Shown: positions 1 through 6,096, counted from the first letter of the stretch. The stretch: 6,895 bases of DNA from VYDC01 sp034420495 (GCA_034420495.1 DAOULG010000209.1:1-6895); one strand, 5' to 3'. A program made the numbers and translations. The notes: generated from the sequence alone by a model not told the origin.

Positions 1-2
1 GC

Positions 3-86
3 GAGCTCCCGCGCTGGCTCCATCGCTACAATGCGCGACGACCGCACGGCGGCATCGACGGCGCTGTCCCCGCCTCGCGCCTGTAA
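3..86 (+). CDS. IS481/IS3-like transposase, C-terminal end (partial)
   Basis: The frame starting at base 3 is open from the window edge to TAA at 84-86 and encodes ELPRWLHRYNARRPHGGIDG followed by AVPASRL. The pattern W-L-x-x-Y-N-x-x-R-P-H-G, then a short turn and P-A-S-R-L at the extreme C-terminus, is the hallmark end of the integrase-core (rve, DDE) transposases of the IS481 and IS3 families, just after the catalytic Glu. The DDE residues themselves are outside the window, so activity cannot be judged. The gene is cut by the window edge, not shown to be broken. It converges on the KamA-like gene, with the two stop codons about 22 bases apart. Confidence 0.7.
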   Translation, partial: ELPRWLHRYNARRPHGGIDGAVPASRL

Positions 87-107
87 ACAACGTGCGTGGG
101 AAGTAAA
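84..107 (+). repeat. Candidate terminal inverted repeat of the insertion sequence
   Basis: The bases from the transposase stop to the GCTAGC site include AACAACGTGCGTGGGAAGTA. They are distinctly less GC-rich than the flanks and sit exactly where an IS481-type right repeat would be. The opposite repeat is not in the window, so inversion cannot be verified; this is a positional inference. Confidence 0.4.
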
Positions 108-108
108 G

Positions 109-1557
109 CTAGCTCGTGCTCGCCATCGGCAGGCTCAGCTCGTCGCGTGACCAGGGGCTCCCCGCAACCGACAGCATCTCCGCCAGCTCGCGCTCGTAGA
201 AGAACTCGGCCTCGCCGAAGGCGGGCTCGAGCTCGTCGAGCCAGGTGGCGGTCTCGGTGTAGCGGGCGAAGAAGGGCCGCCCGACCCAGTCGGGATTCCG
301 CCCCTGCAGCATGCGCAGCGCGATGACGCGCTCGCCCGCCACCTCGGTGACGCCGAGCACCTGGACCTTGCCCGGCGTCGCCGACATGCTCGGCCCCCGG
401 ACGGTGCGGGAGTTCCCGCCCACCGCCGCGTACGCCTCGCGGAAGATCTGCCAGCACTCCACGAGCGGCAGCTCGAAGTAGCGCCTGGCTCCGGTGTCCC
501 GCTCCACGAAGAGGTAGTACGGGATGCAGCCGAGCTGGGTCTGCAGCCGCCACATCCTGGCCAGCGTCGGCGCGTCGTCGTTGATGTGCCGGAGCACGGG
601 CGTCTGCGTCCGGATCTGCGCCCCGGTCTCCCGGACCCGACGGATCGCCTCCTGCACGATGGAGGTCTCGAGCTCGGCCGGGTGGCTGAAGTGGGCCATG
701 AAGGAGAGCTGGCGGCCGGAGTCGACGACCTCCCGGAAGAGCGCCAGCAGATCGTCGGCGTCGTCGTCGGAGACGAAGCGGTGCGGCCAGTAGGCGAGCG
801 CCTTCGAGCCGATGCGGATCGTCGAGATGTTCGGGGCCGCGCCCGGCTCGAGCAGAGGCGCGACGTAGCGGCGGAGCACCCGCGTCTTCATGATCAGCGG
901 GTCGCCGCCGGTGAAGAGGATGTCGGAGACGTCGGGGTGGGTCTGGACGTACTCCTGGAGCAGCGAGGCCTCGCGCATCGCGAACTTCATCCCCTCGAGG
1001 CCGACGAACTGCGGCCAGCGGAAGCAGAAGGTGCAGTAGGCGTGGCAGGTCTGCCCCTGGCTCGGGAAGAAGAGCACCGTCTCGCGGTACTTGTGCTGCA
1101 TCCCGGGGAGGCGCTTCCCGTCGAGCGACGGCGCGTTGTGATCGAGCTGGCCCGCCGGGTGCGGGTTCAGCGTGAGCCGGATCTCGTTCGCCGCCGCCAC
1201 GACCTCGTCGTTGGGAGCGTCGCGGCGGAGCAGCTCCGCGATCCGCGCGTAGGCCTCCGGGGTGAGCATCTCGCGCTTCGGGAAGGTGAGCCGGTACATC
1301 GGGTCGTCCGGGACGCGGCTCCAGTCGATGAGGTGATCGACGACGTAGCGATTGGACTTGAACGGGAGGACGCTGCCGACGACCGTGACCTCCTCGCGCA
1401 GATCCGCGGGAAGGGCCGCAAGCTGCGGCACCTGCTCGAAGTTGTGCAGGTTTATGGTCTCGTACGGCTCCTCGGCGTGCTCCTGGAGCGAGAGTGCAGC
1501 GCTCCCGCGGTGCGCGGCGTGATCCGAGTGTCGGGGATCGGCGTGGTGGATGGTCAT
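109..1557 (-). CDS. KamA-family radical-SAM aminomutase, probably not lysine-specific
   Basis: Cytosolic 482-residue protein of the lysine 2,3-aminomutase (KamA) family. These enzymes use a [4Fe-4S] cluster, S-adenosylmethionine and PLP to move an amino group from C2 to C3 of an amino acid. Visible motifs: the cluster site CHAYCTFC (Cys171, 175, 178), TGGDPLI (216-222), RIGSKA, HFSHPAE (288-294), a QTPVLRHINDD segment and PYYLF. Arg180, two residues after the last cluster Cys, matches the Arg that binds the substrate carboxylate. Lys397 in ATPGK matches the PLP lysine of PGGGGK, with three extra residues before it. The two Asp that bind the lysine epsilon-amine in the clostridial enzyme align with Arg353 and Arg387, so lysine is an unlikely substrate. 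ATG at 1557 is preferred over TTG at 1581 because GAGGGGG lies 10 bases upstream of it. A c-di-AMP riboswitch precedes the gene; the stop codon touches an IS end. Family assignment is strong, the substrate is inferred. Confidence 0.85.
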   Translation of the reverse strand: MTIHHADPRHSDHAAHRGSAALSLQEHAEEPYETINLHNFEQVPQLAALPADLREEVTVVGSVLPFKSNRYVVDHLIDWSRVPDDPMYRLTFPKREMLTPEAYARIAELLRRDAPNDEVVAAANEIRLTLNPHPAGQLDHNAPSLDGKRLPGMQHKYRETVLFFPSQGQTCHAYCTFCFRWPQFVGLEGMKFAMREASLLQEYVQTHPDVSDILFTGGDPLIMKTRVLRRYVAPLLEPGAAPNISTIRIGSKALAYWPHRFVSDDDADDLLALFREVVDSGRQLSFMAHFSHPAELETSIVQEAIRRVRETGAQIRTQTPVLRHINDDAPTLARMWRLQTQLGCIPYYLFVERDTGARRYFELPLVECWQIFREAYAAVGGNSRTVRGPSMSATPGKVQVLGVTEVAGERVIALRMLQGRNPDWVGRPFFARYTETATWLDELEPAFGEAEFFYERELAEMLSVAGSPWSRDELSLPMASTS

Positions 1558-1567
1558 CGGTCGTGCA

Positions 1568-1574
1568 CCCCCTC
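1568..1574 (-). promoter_or_regulatory. Shine-Dalgarno of the KamA-like gene
   Basis: GAGGGGG on the minus strand, 10 bases before ATG at 1557. It decides the start: TTG at 1581 lies upstream of this site and has no comparable element. It is flanked by TGCA on both sides (1577-1580 and 1564-1567), which could pair and partly hide it. Confidence 0.6.
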
Positions 1575-1635
1575 GATGCAAACGTCGCGTACTCGACCCT
1601 GCACCCAGGAGAGCGAGAGACGAAGCGGTCCCGGG

Positions 1636-1762
1636 CAGGCCTGCGGGGTGAGCTGACGGGTTCGCGCTCGGGTCGCCCGCCCGGAACCGCGCAGGGCGCC
1701 GGACTCACCCATCCTTCCTGGGTCCCCCGCCCCCGATCCCGCCGGGTGCGAGGCTCGGCACG
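1636..1762 (-). ncRNA. c-di-AMP riboswitch (ydaO/yuaA type)
   Basis: Read on the minus strand, this leader has the ordered conserved pieces of the ydaO/yuaA aptamer, which senses cyclic-di-AMP and usually turns expression off. They are: GCCGAGCC (1759-1752); CGGGGGACCCA (1729-1719); TGGGTGAGTC (1711-1702); a hairpin of GCGC arms around 1689-1699; a CGGG/CCCG hairpin (1669-1679); and CCCGTCAGCTCACCCCG then CAGGC (1660-1639). CGGGG (1729-1725) can pair with CCCCG (1648-1644) and GCC (1759-1757) with GGC (1641-1639), as in known ydaO structures. The best match is the 3' block, which resembles the usual C-G-(A/U)-C-A-G-C-U-A-A-C core. Two conserved positions differ: CTCAC for CUAAC, and GAGTC for GAAUC. 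It ends about 80 bases before the ATG of the KamA-like gene on the same strand, its likely target. Recognised from memory of the consensus, not by a covariance model. Confidence 0.85.
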
Positions 1763-1784
1763 TCGCGCCTCCCGGCGCTCCCCC

Positions 1785-1814
1785 ATTGGAGCAGTCCCCG
1801 CTCGCCGTCGTCAA
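1785..1814 (-). promoter_or_regulatory. Possible promoter of the riboswitch/KamA transcript
   Basis: On the minus strand TTGACG (1814-1809) is one base from the sigma-70 -35 consensus. It is followed after 18 bases by TCCAAT (1790-1785), a 4/6 match to TATAAT. Transcription would start near 1778, about 20 bases before the aptamer, which is where a riboswitch leader should begin. Single-site matches of this quality occur by chance, so this is tentative. Confidence 0.35.
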
Positions 1815-1832
1815 GGCGGCCCGCGGCGCGGC

Positions 1833-1851
1833 GGGCGCGTCCCCGGCGCCC
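1833..1851 (-). terminator. Possible hairpin after livF
   Basis: GGGCGC (1833-1838) and GCGCCC (1846-1851) can form a 6-bp GC stem with a 7-base loop, starting four bases after the livF stop codon. No T-rich tract follows on the minus strand, so it is at best a weak or factor-assisted terminator, or only a 3'-end stabiliser. GC-rich DNA makes such stems common. Confidence 0.28.
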
Positions 1852-1855
1852 TCCG

Positions 1856-2653
1856 TCAGCCGGCGGCGTCGGACCGGCCGAGGAAGACGTCCCGCAGGAT
1901 GTCGCTCCCGCGCACCGCACGGGGCGTCCCCTCGTAGGCGAGGCGCCCGCGGTTGAGGACGTAGGCGCGATCGACGATCTCGAGGACGCCCTGGATGTTG
2001 TGCTCGACCACCAGGATCGTCGTCCGGAGCCGCTCGTTGATCTCGGCGACCTTCAGGAAGACCTCGGCGACGATCTTGGGCGCGAGGCCGAGCGTGGGCT
2101 CGTCGAGCAGGAGCACGTCCGGGCCGGCCATCAGCCCCCGGCCGAGGGCCAGCATCTGCTGCTGCCCGCCCGACATCCCGCTGGCCGCGTCCCCCTGCCG
2201 CTCCCCGAGGATGGGGAAGAGATCCATCACCGCCTCCATGCGGCGCTCCCTCTCCCCGGGGTCGCCGACGTGGAGGCAGCCCATCTCGAGGTTCTCCCGG
2301 ATCGAGAGGTGCGGGAAGACGCGCCGGCCCTGGGGGACGAAGGCGAGGCCCCGCCGCACGATCTCGTGCGTGGGACCGGCGAGGCGTTCGCCCCGCCAGC
2401 GGATCTCCCCGGCGACGACCGGCGCGAGGCCCATGATGGCCCGGAGCACGGTCGACTTCCCGGCGCCGTTGGGGCCCATCACAGCCACGACCTCGCCCCG
2501 CCGGAGGCTCAGCGAGACGTCGTCGAGCGCGACGACGGAGCGGTAGCGCACGGAGGCCCCCGCGAGCTCCAGGAGCACGGGCCCCGCGGAGGACCCAGCG
2601 GAGGGCCCCGCCCCCGCATCCCGGGCCCCCTCCGGCCGAGCGTCCATCGCCAT
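1856..2653 (-). CDS. livF: Branched-chain amino-acid ABC transporter ATPase LivF
   Basis: ATP-binding subunit that, with LivG, powers the LivH-LivM permease for uptake of leucine, isoleucine, valine or related amino acids at the cytoplasmic face. The 265-residue protein has Walker A GPNGAGKST (60-68), Q-loop Gln108 in FVPQGR, the signature MSGGQQQ (160-166; Met replaces the usual Leu), Walker B LLLDEP (181-186) and the switch His218 in VVEHN. FVPQGRRVFPHLSIRENL and the short domain are typical of LivF, not LivG. About 25 low-complexity Ala/Gly/Pro residues precede the domain, making it longer than the usual 235-240. ATG at 2653 is chosen because GGGAG lies 8 bases upstream; the second ATG at 2647 would be 14 bases away. 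It starts 21 bases after the livG stop and is the last gene of the operon. Confidence 0.93.
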   Translation of the reverse strand: MAMDARPEGARDAGAGPSAGSSAGPVLLELAGASVRYRSVVALDDVSLSLRRGEVVAVMGPNGAGKSTVLRAIMGLAPVVAGEIRWRGERLAGPTHEIVRRGLAFVPQGRRVFPHLSIRENLEMGCLHVGDPGERERRMEAVMDLFPILGERQGDAASGMSGGQQQMLALGRGLMAGPDVLLLDEPTLGLAPKIVAEVFLKVAEINERLRTTILVVEHNIQGVLEIVDRAYVLNRGRLAYEGTPRAVRGSDILRDVFLGRSDAAG

Positions 2654-2674
2654 CGGACTCGCTCCCGCTTCCGG

Positions 2675-3427
2675 CTACAGGCCGAGGTAGGCCTCGATCA
2701 CCTCGGCGCGGCCCAGCACCTCGTCCGGCTCTCCCTCGGCGAGAAGCCTGCCGCTCTCGAGGACGATCAGGTGGTCGGTGAGCTCGCGGACGATGTCCAT
2801 GTTGTGCGAGACGAAGACGACCGTGCGGCCGTCGGCCCTAATCTCCCGGAGGATCGCCTTGACCCTCTCCACCATCTCGGGGAAGAGCCCGGCGAAGGGC
2901 TCGTCGAGCAGGTAGGTGTCGACATCCATGGCGAGTGCGCGGCCGATCTCGAGGAGCTTCCTCTGCCCGTAGGAGAGATCCATCGCCAGCTGGCGCCGCG
3001 TCTCCCACATCCCGACCCTCTCGAGGATCTCGCGGGCGCGCTCCACGCGGGAGGGCCGCCCCCGCTCGAGGAGCGCCCGCAGGAGGCGCCGCTCGGTGAG
3101 CACGACCAGGATGTTGTCGAGCACGCTCACCTGATCGAAGAGCCGGACCTCCTGGAAGGTACGCGTGACGCCGTGCGAGGGACTCTCGTGAGCCTTCACG
3201 ACCGTGAGGCCGCGGCCGCCCACGACGACGATGCCGCCGTCGAGGCTCAGCGTGCCGCTCAGGAGGTTGACCAGCGTCGACTTCCCGGAGCCGTTCGGCC
3301 CGACGATGCTGGTCACGCCGCGGCGCGGGATCGAGAGGCTGAGGTCGTCGACCGCCGTCACCGCGCCGAAGCGCTTGGAGATCCCGATCGTCTCGACTGC
3401 GGGCGCCGGGCCCCGGCCCGAGCTCAC
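2675..3427 (-). CDS. livG: Branched-chain amino-acid ABC transporter ATPase LivG
   Basis: Second ATPase of the amino-acid importer, 250 residues, close to the family length of about 255. Motifs: Walker A GPNGSGKS (43-50), TRTFQ (88-92, the LivG form of the Q-loop), signature LSYGQ (151-155; Tyr in place of Gly is normal for LivG), Walker B YLLDEP (172-177), D-loop AGLFP and His208 in VSHNMD. The start is GTG at 3427, and its GTGA overlaps the livM stop TGA (4-bp overlap, 3424-3427), which implies translational coupling. The C-terminal segment with ESGRLLAEGEPDEVL and VIEAYLG is also LivG-typical. No defect is visible, so this subunit appears functional. Confidence 0.93.
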   Translation of the reverse strand: MSSGRGPAPAVETIGISKRFGAVTAVDDLSLSIPRRGVTSIVGPNGSGKSTLVNLLSGTLSLDGGIVVVGGRGLTVVKAHESPSHGVTRTFQEVRLFDQVSVLDNILVVLTERRLLRALLERGRPSRVERAREILERVGMWETRRQLAMDLSYGQRKLLEIGRALAMDVDTYLLDEPFAGLFPEMVERVKAILREIRADGRTVVFVSHNMDIVRELTDHLIVLESGRLLAEGEPDEVLGRAEVIEAYLGL

Positions 3428-4473
3428 AGCCGGTACTTCCCCACGAGCCCCTGCGGCCGGAACAGCATCAACAGCACGAGGAGCACCCCCAGGACCGCCT
3501 GCCGGGCCTGGCCAATGGACTCGTTCGGGAGGAAGGGGACGAAGCGCATCCCCTCCTCCAGCAGGACGAAGGCCAGCACTCCGAGCAGGGAGCCCCAGAT
3601 CGTCGCCAGCCCGCCGAGGATGACGACCGAGACGAGCACGATCGACTCGAGCAGGACGAACGAGTACGGATCGACGAAGCGGGTCCAGCTGCTGAAGAGC
3701 CCGCCGGCGATCCCGGCCAGCATCGCCGAGATCACCCAGACGGCGAACTTGTAGTGCGACACGCGGTAGCCGAAGACCTCGGCCGCCCCCTCATCCTCCC
3801 GGATCGCGAGGAGCACGCGACCGAACGAGGAACTCACCACGAGCCACGACACCGCGACGGTGAGCGCGAGACAGAGCAGCGTGAACGCGAGGAACTCGCC
3901 GTCCGAGTCGAGCACCAGCCCCCCCACCTCCGGCCTCGCGATGTCGTGGATGCCGAAGGCGCCGCGCGTGAGCTCGCTCCAGTTCAGGAAGACGCTGTAG
4001 CTGATGATGGCGAAGCCGAAGGTGACGAGCACGAAGATGTCGTCCCGGAACCGGTTGAGCACGACCCCGACGACCGCCGCCGCGAGCCCCGCCGCCGCCG
4101 CGCTGACGGGGAGCGCGGCGAAGAACGGCCACCCAAAGGTCGGGATCGCGTCCGTCCGGAGCGCGTCGTACGAGGTGCCGGAGGTGAGGATCGCCATCGC
4201 GTAGGCGCCGATGCCGAAGAAGCCGATGTGCGCGATCGAGAGCAGCCCGGTGAAGCCCACGACGAGATTGAGGCTGACCGCGAGGATCGCCCAGATGGCG
4301 AAGACGGTGCCGACCGTCACCGCGAAGCCGGGGCCCTGCCACAGCAGGAAGGCCACCGCCCAGGTCAGCACCGCGAGATTCGCCCACAGCTCGACGTTGC
4401 GCCGCCTCGATTTGACGAGCGCCACCGGCGCGCGCGCGGCCGCCGTCAGCAGCCGGAGGGATCGCCTCTGCAC
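3424..4473 (-). CDS. livM: Branched-chain amino-acid ABC transporter permease LivM
   Basis: Integral membrane permease of 349 residues that pairs with LivH to form the channel. About nine hydrophobic segments can be seen, starting near residue 32. Family signatures: LNLVVGFTGLLSIAHIGFFG (68-87) with GAYA after it, the ATPase-contact loop GRVLLAIREDEGAAEVFGY (218-236), GGLATIWGSLLG (287-298) and the C-terminal RPQGLVG. The first 27 residues are basic (RRSLRLL, KSRRR) and probably cytosolic. The start is GTG at 4473; AGGGGG lies 6 bases upstream and overlaps the livH stop region. Only 9 bases separate it from the livH stop, and its own stop overlaps the livG start, so all four genes are probably one transcript. 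Confidence 0.92.
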   Translation of the reverse strand: MQRRSLRLLTAAARAPVALVKSRRRNVELWANLAVLTWAVAFLLWQGPGFAVTVGTVFAIWAILAVSLNLVVGFTGLLSIAHIGFFGIGAYAMAILTSGTSYDALRTDAIPTFGWPFFAALPVSAAAAGLAAAVVGVVLNRFRDDIFVLVTFGFAIISYSVFLNWSELTRGAFGIHDIARPEVGGLVLDSDGEFLAFTLLCLALTVAVSWLVVSSSFGRVLLAIREDEGAAEVFGYRVSHYKFAVWVISAMLAGIAGGLFSSWTRFVDPYSFVLLESIVLVSVVILGGLATIWGSLLGVLAFVLLEEGMRFVPFLPNESIGQARQAVLGVLLVLLMLFRPQGLVGKYRL

Positions 4474-4482
4474 GGCGGCCCC

Positions 4483-5847
4483 CTATCGCCTCGGCAGGAG
4501 GCCCGTGGGCCAGATCGAGAGAAAGAGGATCAGCACCACGAAGGAGATGAGGTCCCGCCACTCGCCGGCGAGGTCCCAGATGCCGAACTGCTCCACCATG
4601 CCCAGGACGAAGCCCCCCAGCAGCGCGCCGTAGAGATTCCCGATGCCGCCGACCACCGAGGCGATCCACCCCTTCACCAGCAGCAGCAGCCCCATGCGGG
4701 GCTGCACGGCGGTGTCGTGGCCGCTCAGCAGGCCGGCGAGCGCGGCGAGGACGGCGCCGATGAAGAAGACCGTGGCGATCACGACCGTCGTGTTGATCCC
4801 GACGACCCTCGCCACCTCCTCGTCATCGCCGACGGCGCGCACCGTCTTCCCGAACGTCGTCGCGTTGAGCAGGAGATGCAGGACGAGGAGCGCGGCCACC
4901 GCCACGCCGATGGCGAAGAGGTTGAAGCCCTTGATGCTCGCGCCGCCGAGGGACCGGGGATCGCTCCCGAAGGCCTCGGGGAGCGGGCGCGGCGCGCTCT
5001 CGAAGATCAGGGTGATGGCGGCGGTCACGGCCAGCAGCACGCCCAGCGAGGCGACCAGCATGACGAGGGGTGAGTGCGCGCGCTCCCGCATGTAGATGTA
5101 GAGGCCCCGGTAGAGAGCGAGCCCGACCGCCCCCGCCATCAGGCACGAGACCGCCCAGCTGAGGTAGAGGCGCGAGCCGTCCGCGCCGGCGATCGAGAGC
5201 GCGCAGGCGAGCCCGAGGGCGCCGGAGAGCGGCGCCGCCGCCACGAGGAACGGAGCGAGAGGAGCGGCCGGGCGCAGGGCGCGGTAGAGGCGGCATAGCG
5301 CCCACGCCGAGAGGAGCGCCGAGAGCGCGAAGACCGCCGGGGCGAGCAGGAGGTGGATCTCCGCGGGGAACGAGAGCACCAGCAGGGCGTAGAGGCCCGC
5401 GCCGGCGGAGAGCGCGCCCCAGGCCGCGAGCAGCGTCCGGCGGCGGGGCCGGCCCCGGAGCCTCCCGGAGAGCCATGCGTGCAGCGCCCAGCCCACGACA
5501 CCCGCGACCACCGCGCCGAGCACGACGTTGACGATCGGGTTGTTGACCTCGTACTGCCCGCCGAGCACCTCCTGCGACCGCAGGTAGAAAACCCCATAGG
5601 CCCCCATCGCCGCCGCCGCCCCGTAGGAGAGATCGAAGAACCACACGGTGCTGTAGACGACCGTGAATCCCATCGCGAGCAGCGCGTAGACAGCCCCCAC
5701 GGAGAGGCCGTTGTAGGTGAACTGCAGCGCCTGCTCCGGGGACTGGAGCACCTTCCACGCGACGTAGGCGACGATCAGCGCCGCGAGGGCGAGGCCGAGG
5801 CTCCGCTGGCGGTCGCCGCTGCGCGTGAACTGCTCCGGAAGTGGCAT
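4483..5847 (-). CDS. livH: Branched-chain amino-acid ABC permease LivH with extra membrane segment
   Basis: Membrane permease, first gene of the operon. Family motifs are NGLSVGAVYALLAMGFTVVY (46-65), GAAAAMGAY (76-84), the ATPase-contact loop FGKTVRAVGDDEEVARVVGI (332-351) and GGIGNLYGALLGGFVLG near the end. At 454 residues it is about 150 longer than the usual 290-300. The excess includes roughly residues 129-236 (bases 5140-5463), a hydrophobic block with about four additional candidate helices between the fourth hydrophobic segment and the usual YRGLYIYMRERAHSPLVMLV region. Start: the frame is open to GTG at 5958, but ATG at 5847 has GAGG 9 bases upstream. ATG at 5853 has it only 3 bases away, and the residues before it are Arg-rich and look like leftover binding-protein sequence. 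No frameshift or internal stop is visible, so the block appears to be part of the protein. Confidence 0.9.
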   Translation of the reverse strand: MPLPEQFTRSGDRQRSLGLALAALIVAYVAWKVLQSPEQALQFTYNGLSVGAVYALLAMGFTVVYSTVWFFDLSYGAAAAMGAYGVFYLRSQEVLGGQYEVNNPIVNVVLGAVVAGVVGWALHAWLSGRLRGRPRRRTLLAAWGALSAGAGLYALLVLSFPAEIHLLLAPAVFALSALLSAWALCRLYRALRPAAPLAPFLVAAAPLSGALGLACALSIAGADGSRLYLSWAVSCLMAGAVGLALYRGLYIYMRERAHSPLVMLVASLGVLLAVTAAITLIFESAPRPLPEAFGSDPRSLGGASIKGFNLFAIGVAVAALLVLHLLLNATTFGKTVRAVGDDEEVARVVGINTTVVIATVFFIGAVLAALAGLLSGHDTAVQPRMGLLLLVKGWIASVVGGIGNLYGALLGGFVLGMVEQFGIWDLAGEWRDLISFVVLILFLSIWPTGLLPRR

Positions 5848-5868
5848 ACCCATCCGCCTCGCAGCGCG

Positions 5869-5990
5869 AGACGCCCGCACGCCGATCCGGAGCGCGGCCG
5901 CCCCATCGGACCGTCGTCGCCGCAGGCGGCCGCCCCGGCGATCAGGAGCAGCGCGCACGCGAGCGTAGCCGATCCGCGTCCGCGCCGCCC
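5869..5990 (-). pseudogene. Vestige of a lipoprotein solute-binding protein (livJ/livK-like)
   Basis: Just upstream of livH, one minus-strand frame reads RRGRGSATLACALLLIAGAA then ACGDDG: a basic n-region, a hydrophobic core and a lipobox-like end with Cys at 5924-5922, the usual start of a Gram-positive-type binding lipoprotein. No ATG, GTG or TTG precedes it in this frame. A second frame, the one continuing into livH, then gives DGAAALRIGVRAS (to about 5869), which resembles the first beta strand of a LivJ/LivK-type domain (I-x-I-G-V). After that the sequence passes directly into livH. Binding-protein genes usually sit here in liv operons. The reading is that the gene suffered a frameshift and lost nearly its whole body. 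Chance resemblance in GC-rich DNA cannot be excluded. Confidence 0.42.
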
Positions 5991-6013
5991 CTGCCCCGGC
6001 GGCCCCGCGGGGG

Positions 6014-6050
6014 CGTCCGAAATTCGTAAGGAAGAGCGCCTATCGTGAGG
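6014..6050. promoter_or_regulatory. Probable divergent promoter region
   Basis: The 249 bases between livH and the oxidoreductase gene must hold the start signals for two divergent transcripts. The least GC-rich patch is here (GAAATTCGTAAGGAAG, then TATCGT at 6041-6046 on the plus strand; TTACGAATTT on the minus strand). TATCGT fits a -10 element for the plus-strand gene, but no convincing -35 is seen on either strand. The rest of the gap holds the binding-protein vestige. Confidence 0.3.
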
Positions 6051-6096
6051 TGAGCCGGGTAGAGGCGCGCCCGGCGGAGGGGAGACGGGGGCGACC

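Larger units (their letters stand above)
1..107 (+). mobile_element. Right end of an IS481-like insertion sequence (partial)
   Basis: The window opens inside an insertion sequence. It holds the last 27 codons of a transposase and about 20 bases of non-coding end, which runs up to GCTAGC at 108-113. IS481-type elements are known to prefer NCTAGN targets and to duplicate them, so the boundary is placed at 107 by inference. The left end and the other copy of the target lie outside the window. Family assignment rests on the short transposase tail and the target site; another DDE integrase-like family such as IS3 is possible. Confidence 0.55.

Noticed and set aside
586..1656. 356-codon plus-strand open frame opposite the KamA-like gene
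   Set aside because: Antisense shadow; composition is dominated by Arg, Glu, Val and Asp, with no recognisable domain, and it covers a gene and a riboswitch supported on the other strand.
26..1786. Long minus-strand open frame overlapping the KamA-like gene
   Set aside because: Its product is low-complexity Arg/Ala/Pro sequence without motifs, typical of an alternative frame of a GC-rich gene. The frame with the CxxxCxxC cluster is the real one.
2000..5073. Two long plus-strand open frames (2000-3754 and 3754-5073) opposite the liv genes
   Set aside because: Products are highly charged, His/Arg/Asp/Glu-rich and motif-free. They mirror the codon bias of livF, livG, livM and livH.
4483..5958. 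Upstream GTG start for livH at 5958
   Set aside because: It adds 37 Arg-rich residues before the first membrane helix and lacks a good ribosome site; ATG at 5847 has GAGG at proper spacing.
6003..6012. Perfect CCCCGCGGGG palindrome in the divergent region
   Set aside because: Ten GC-only bases forming a palindrome are expected often at this base composition, and no second copy or flanking operator pattern was seen.
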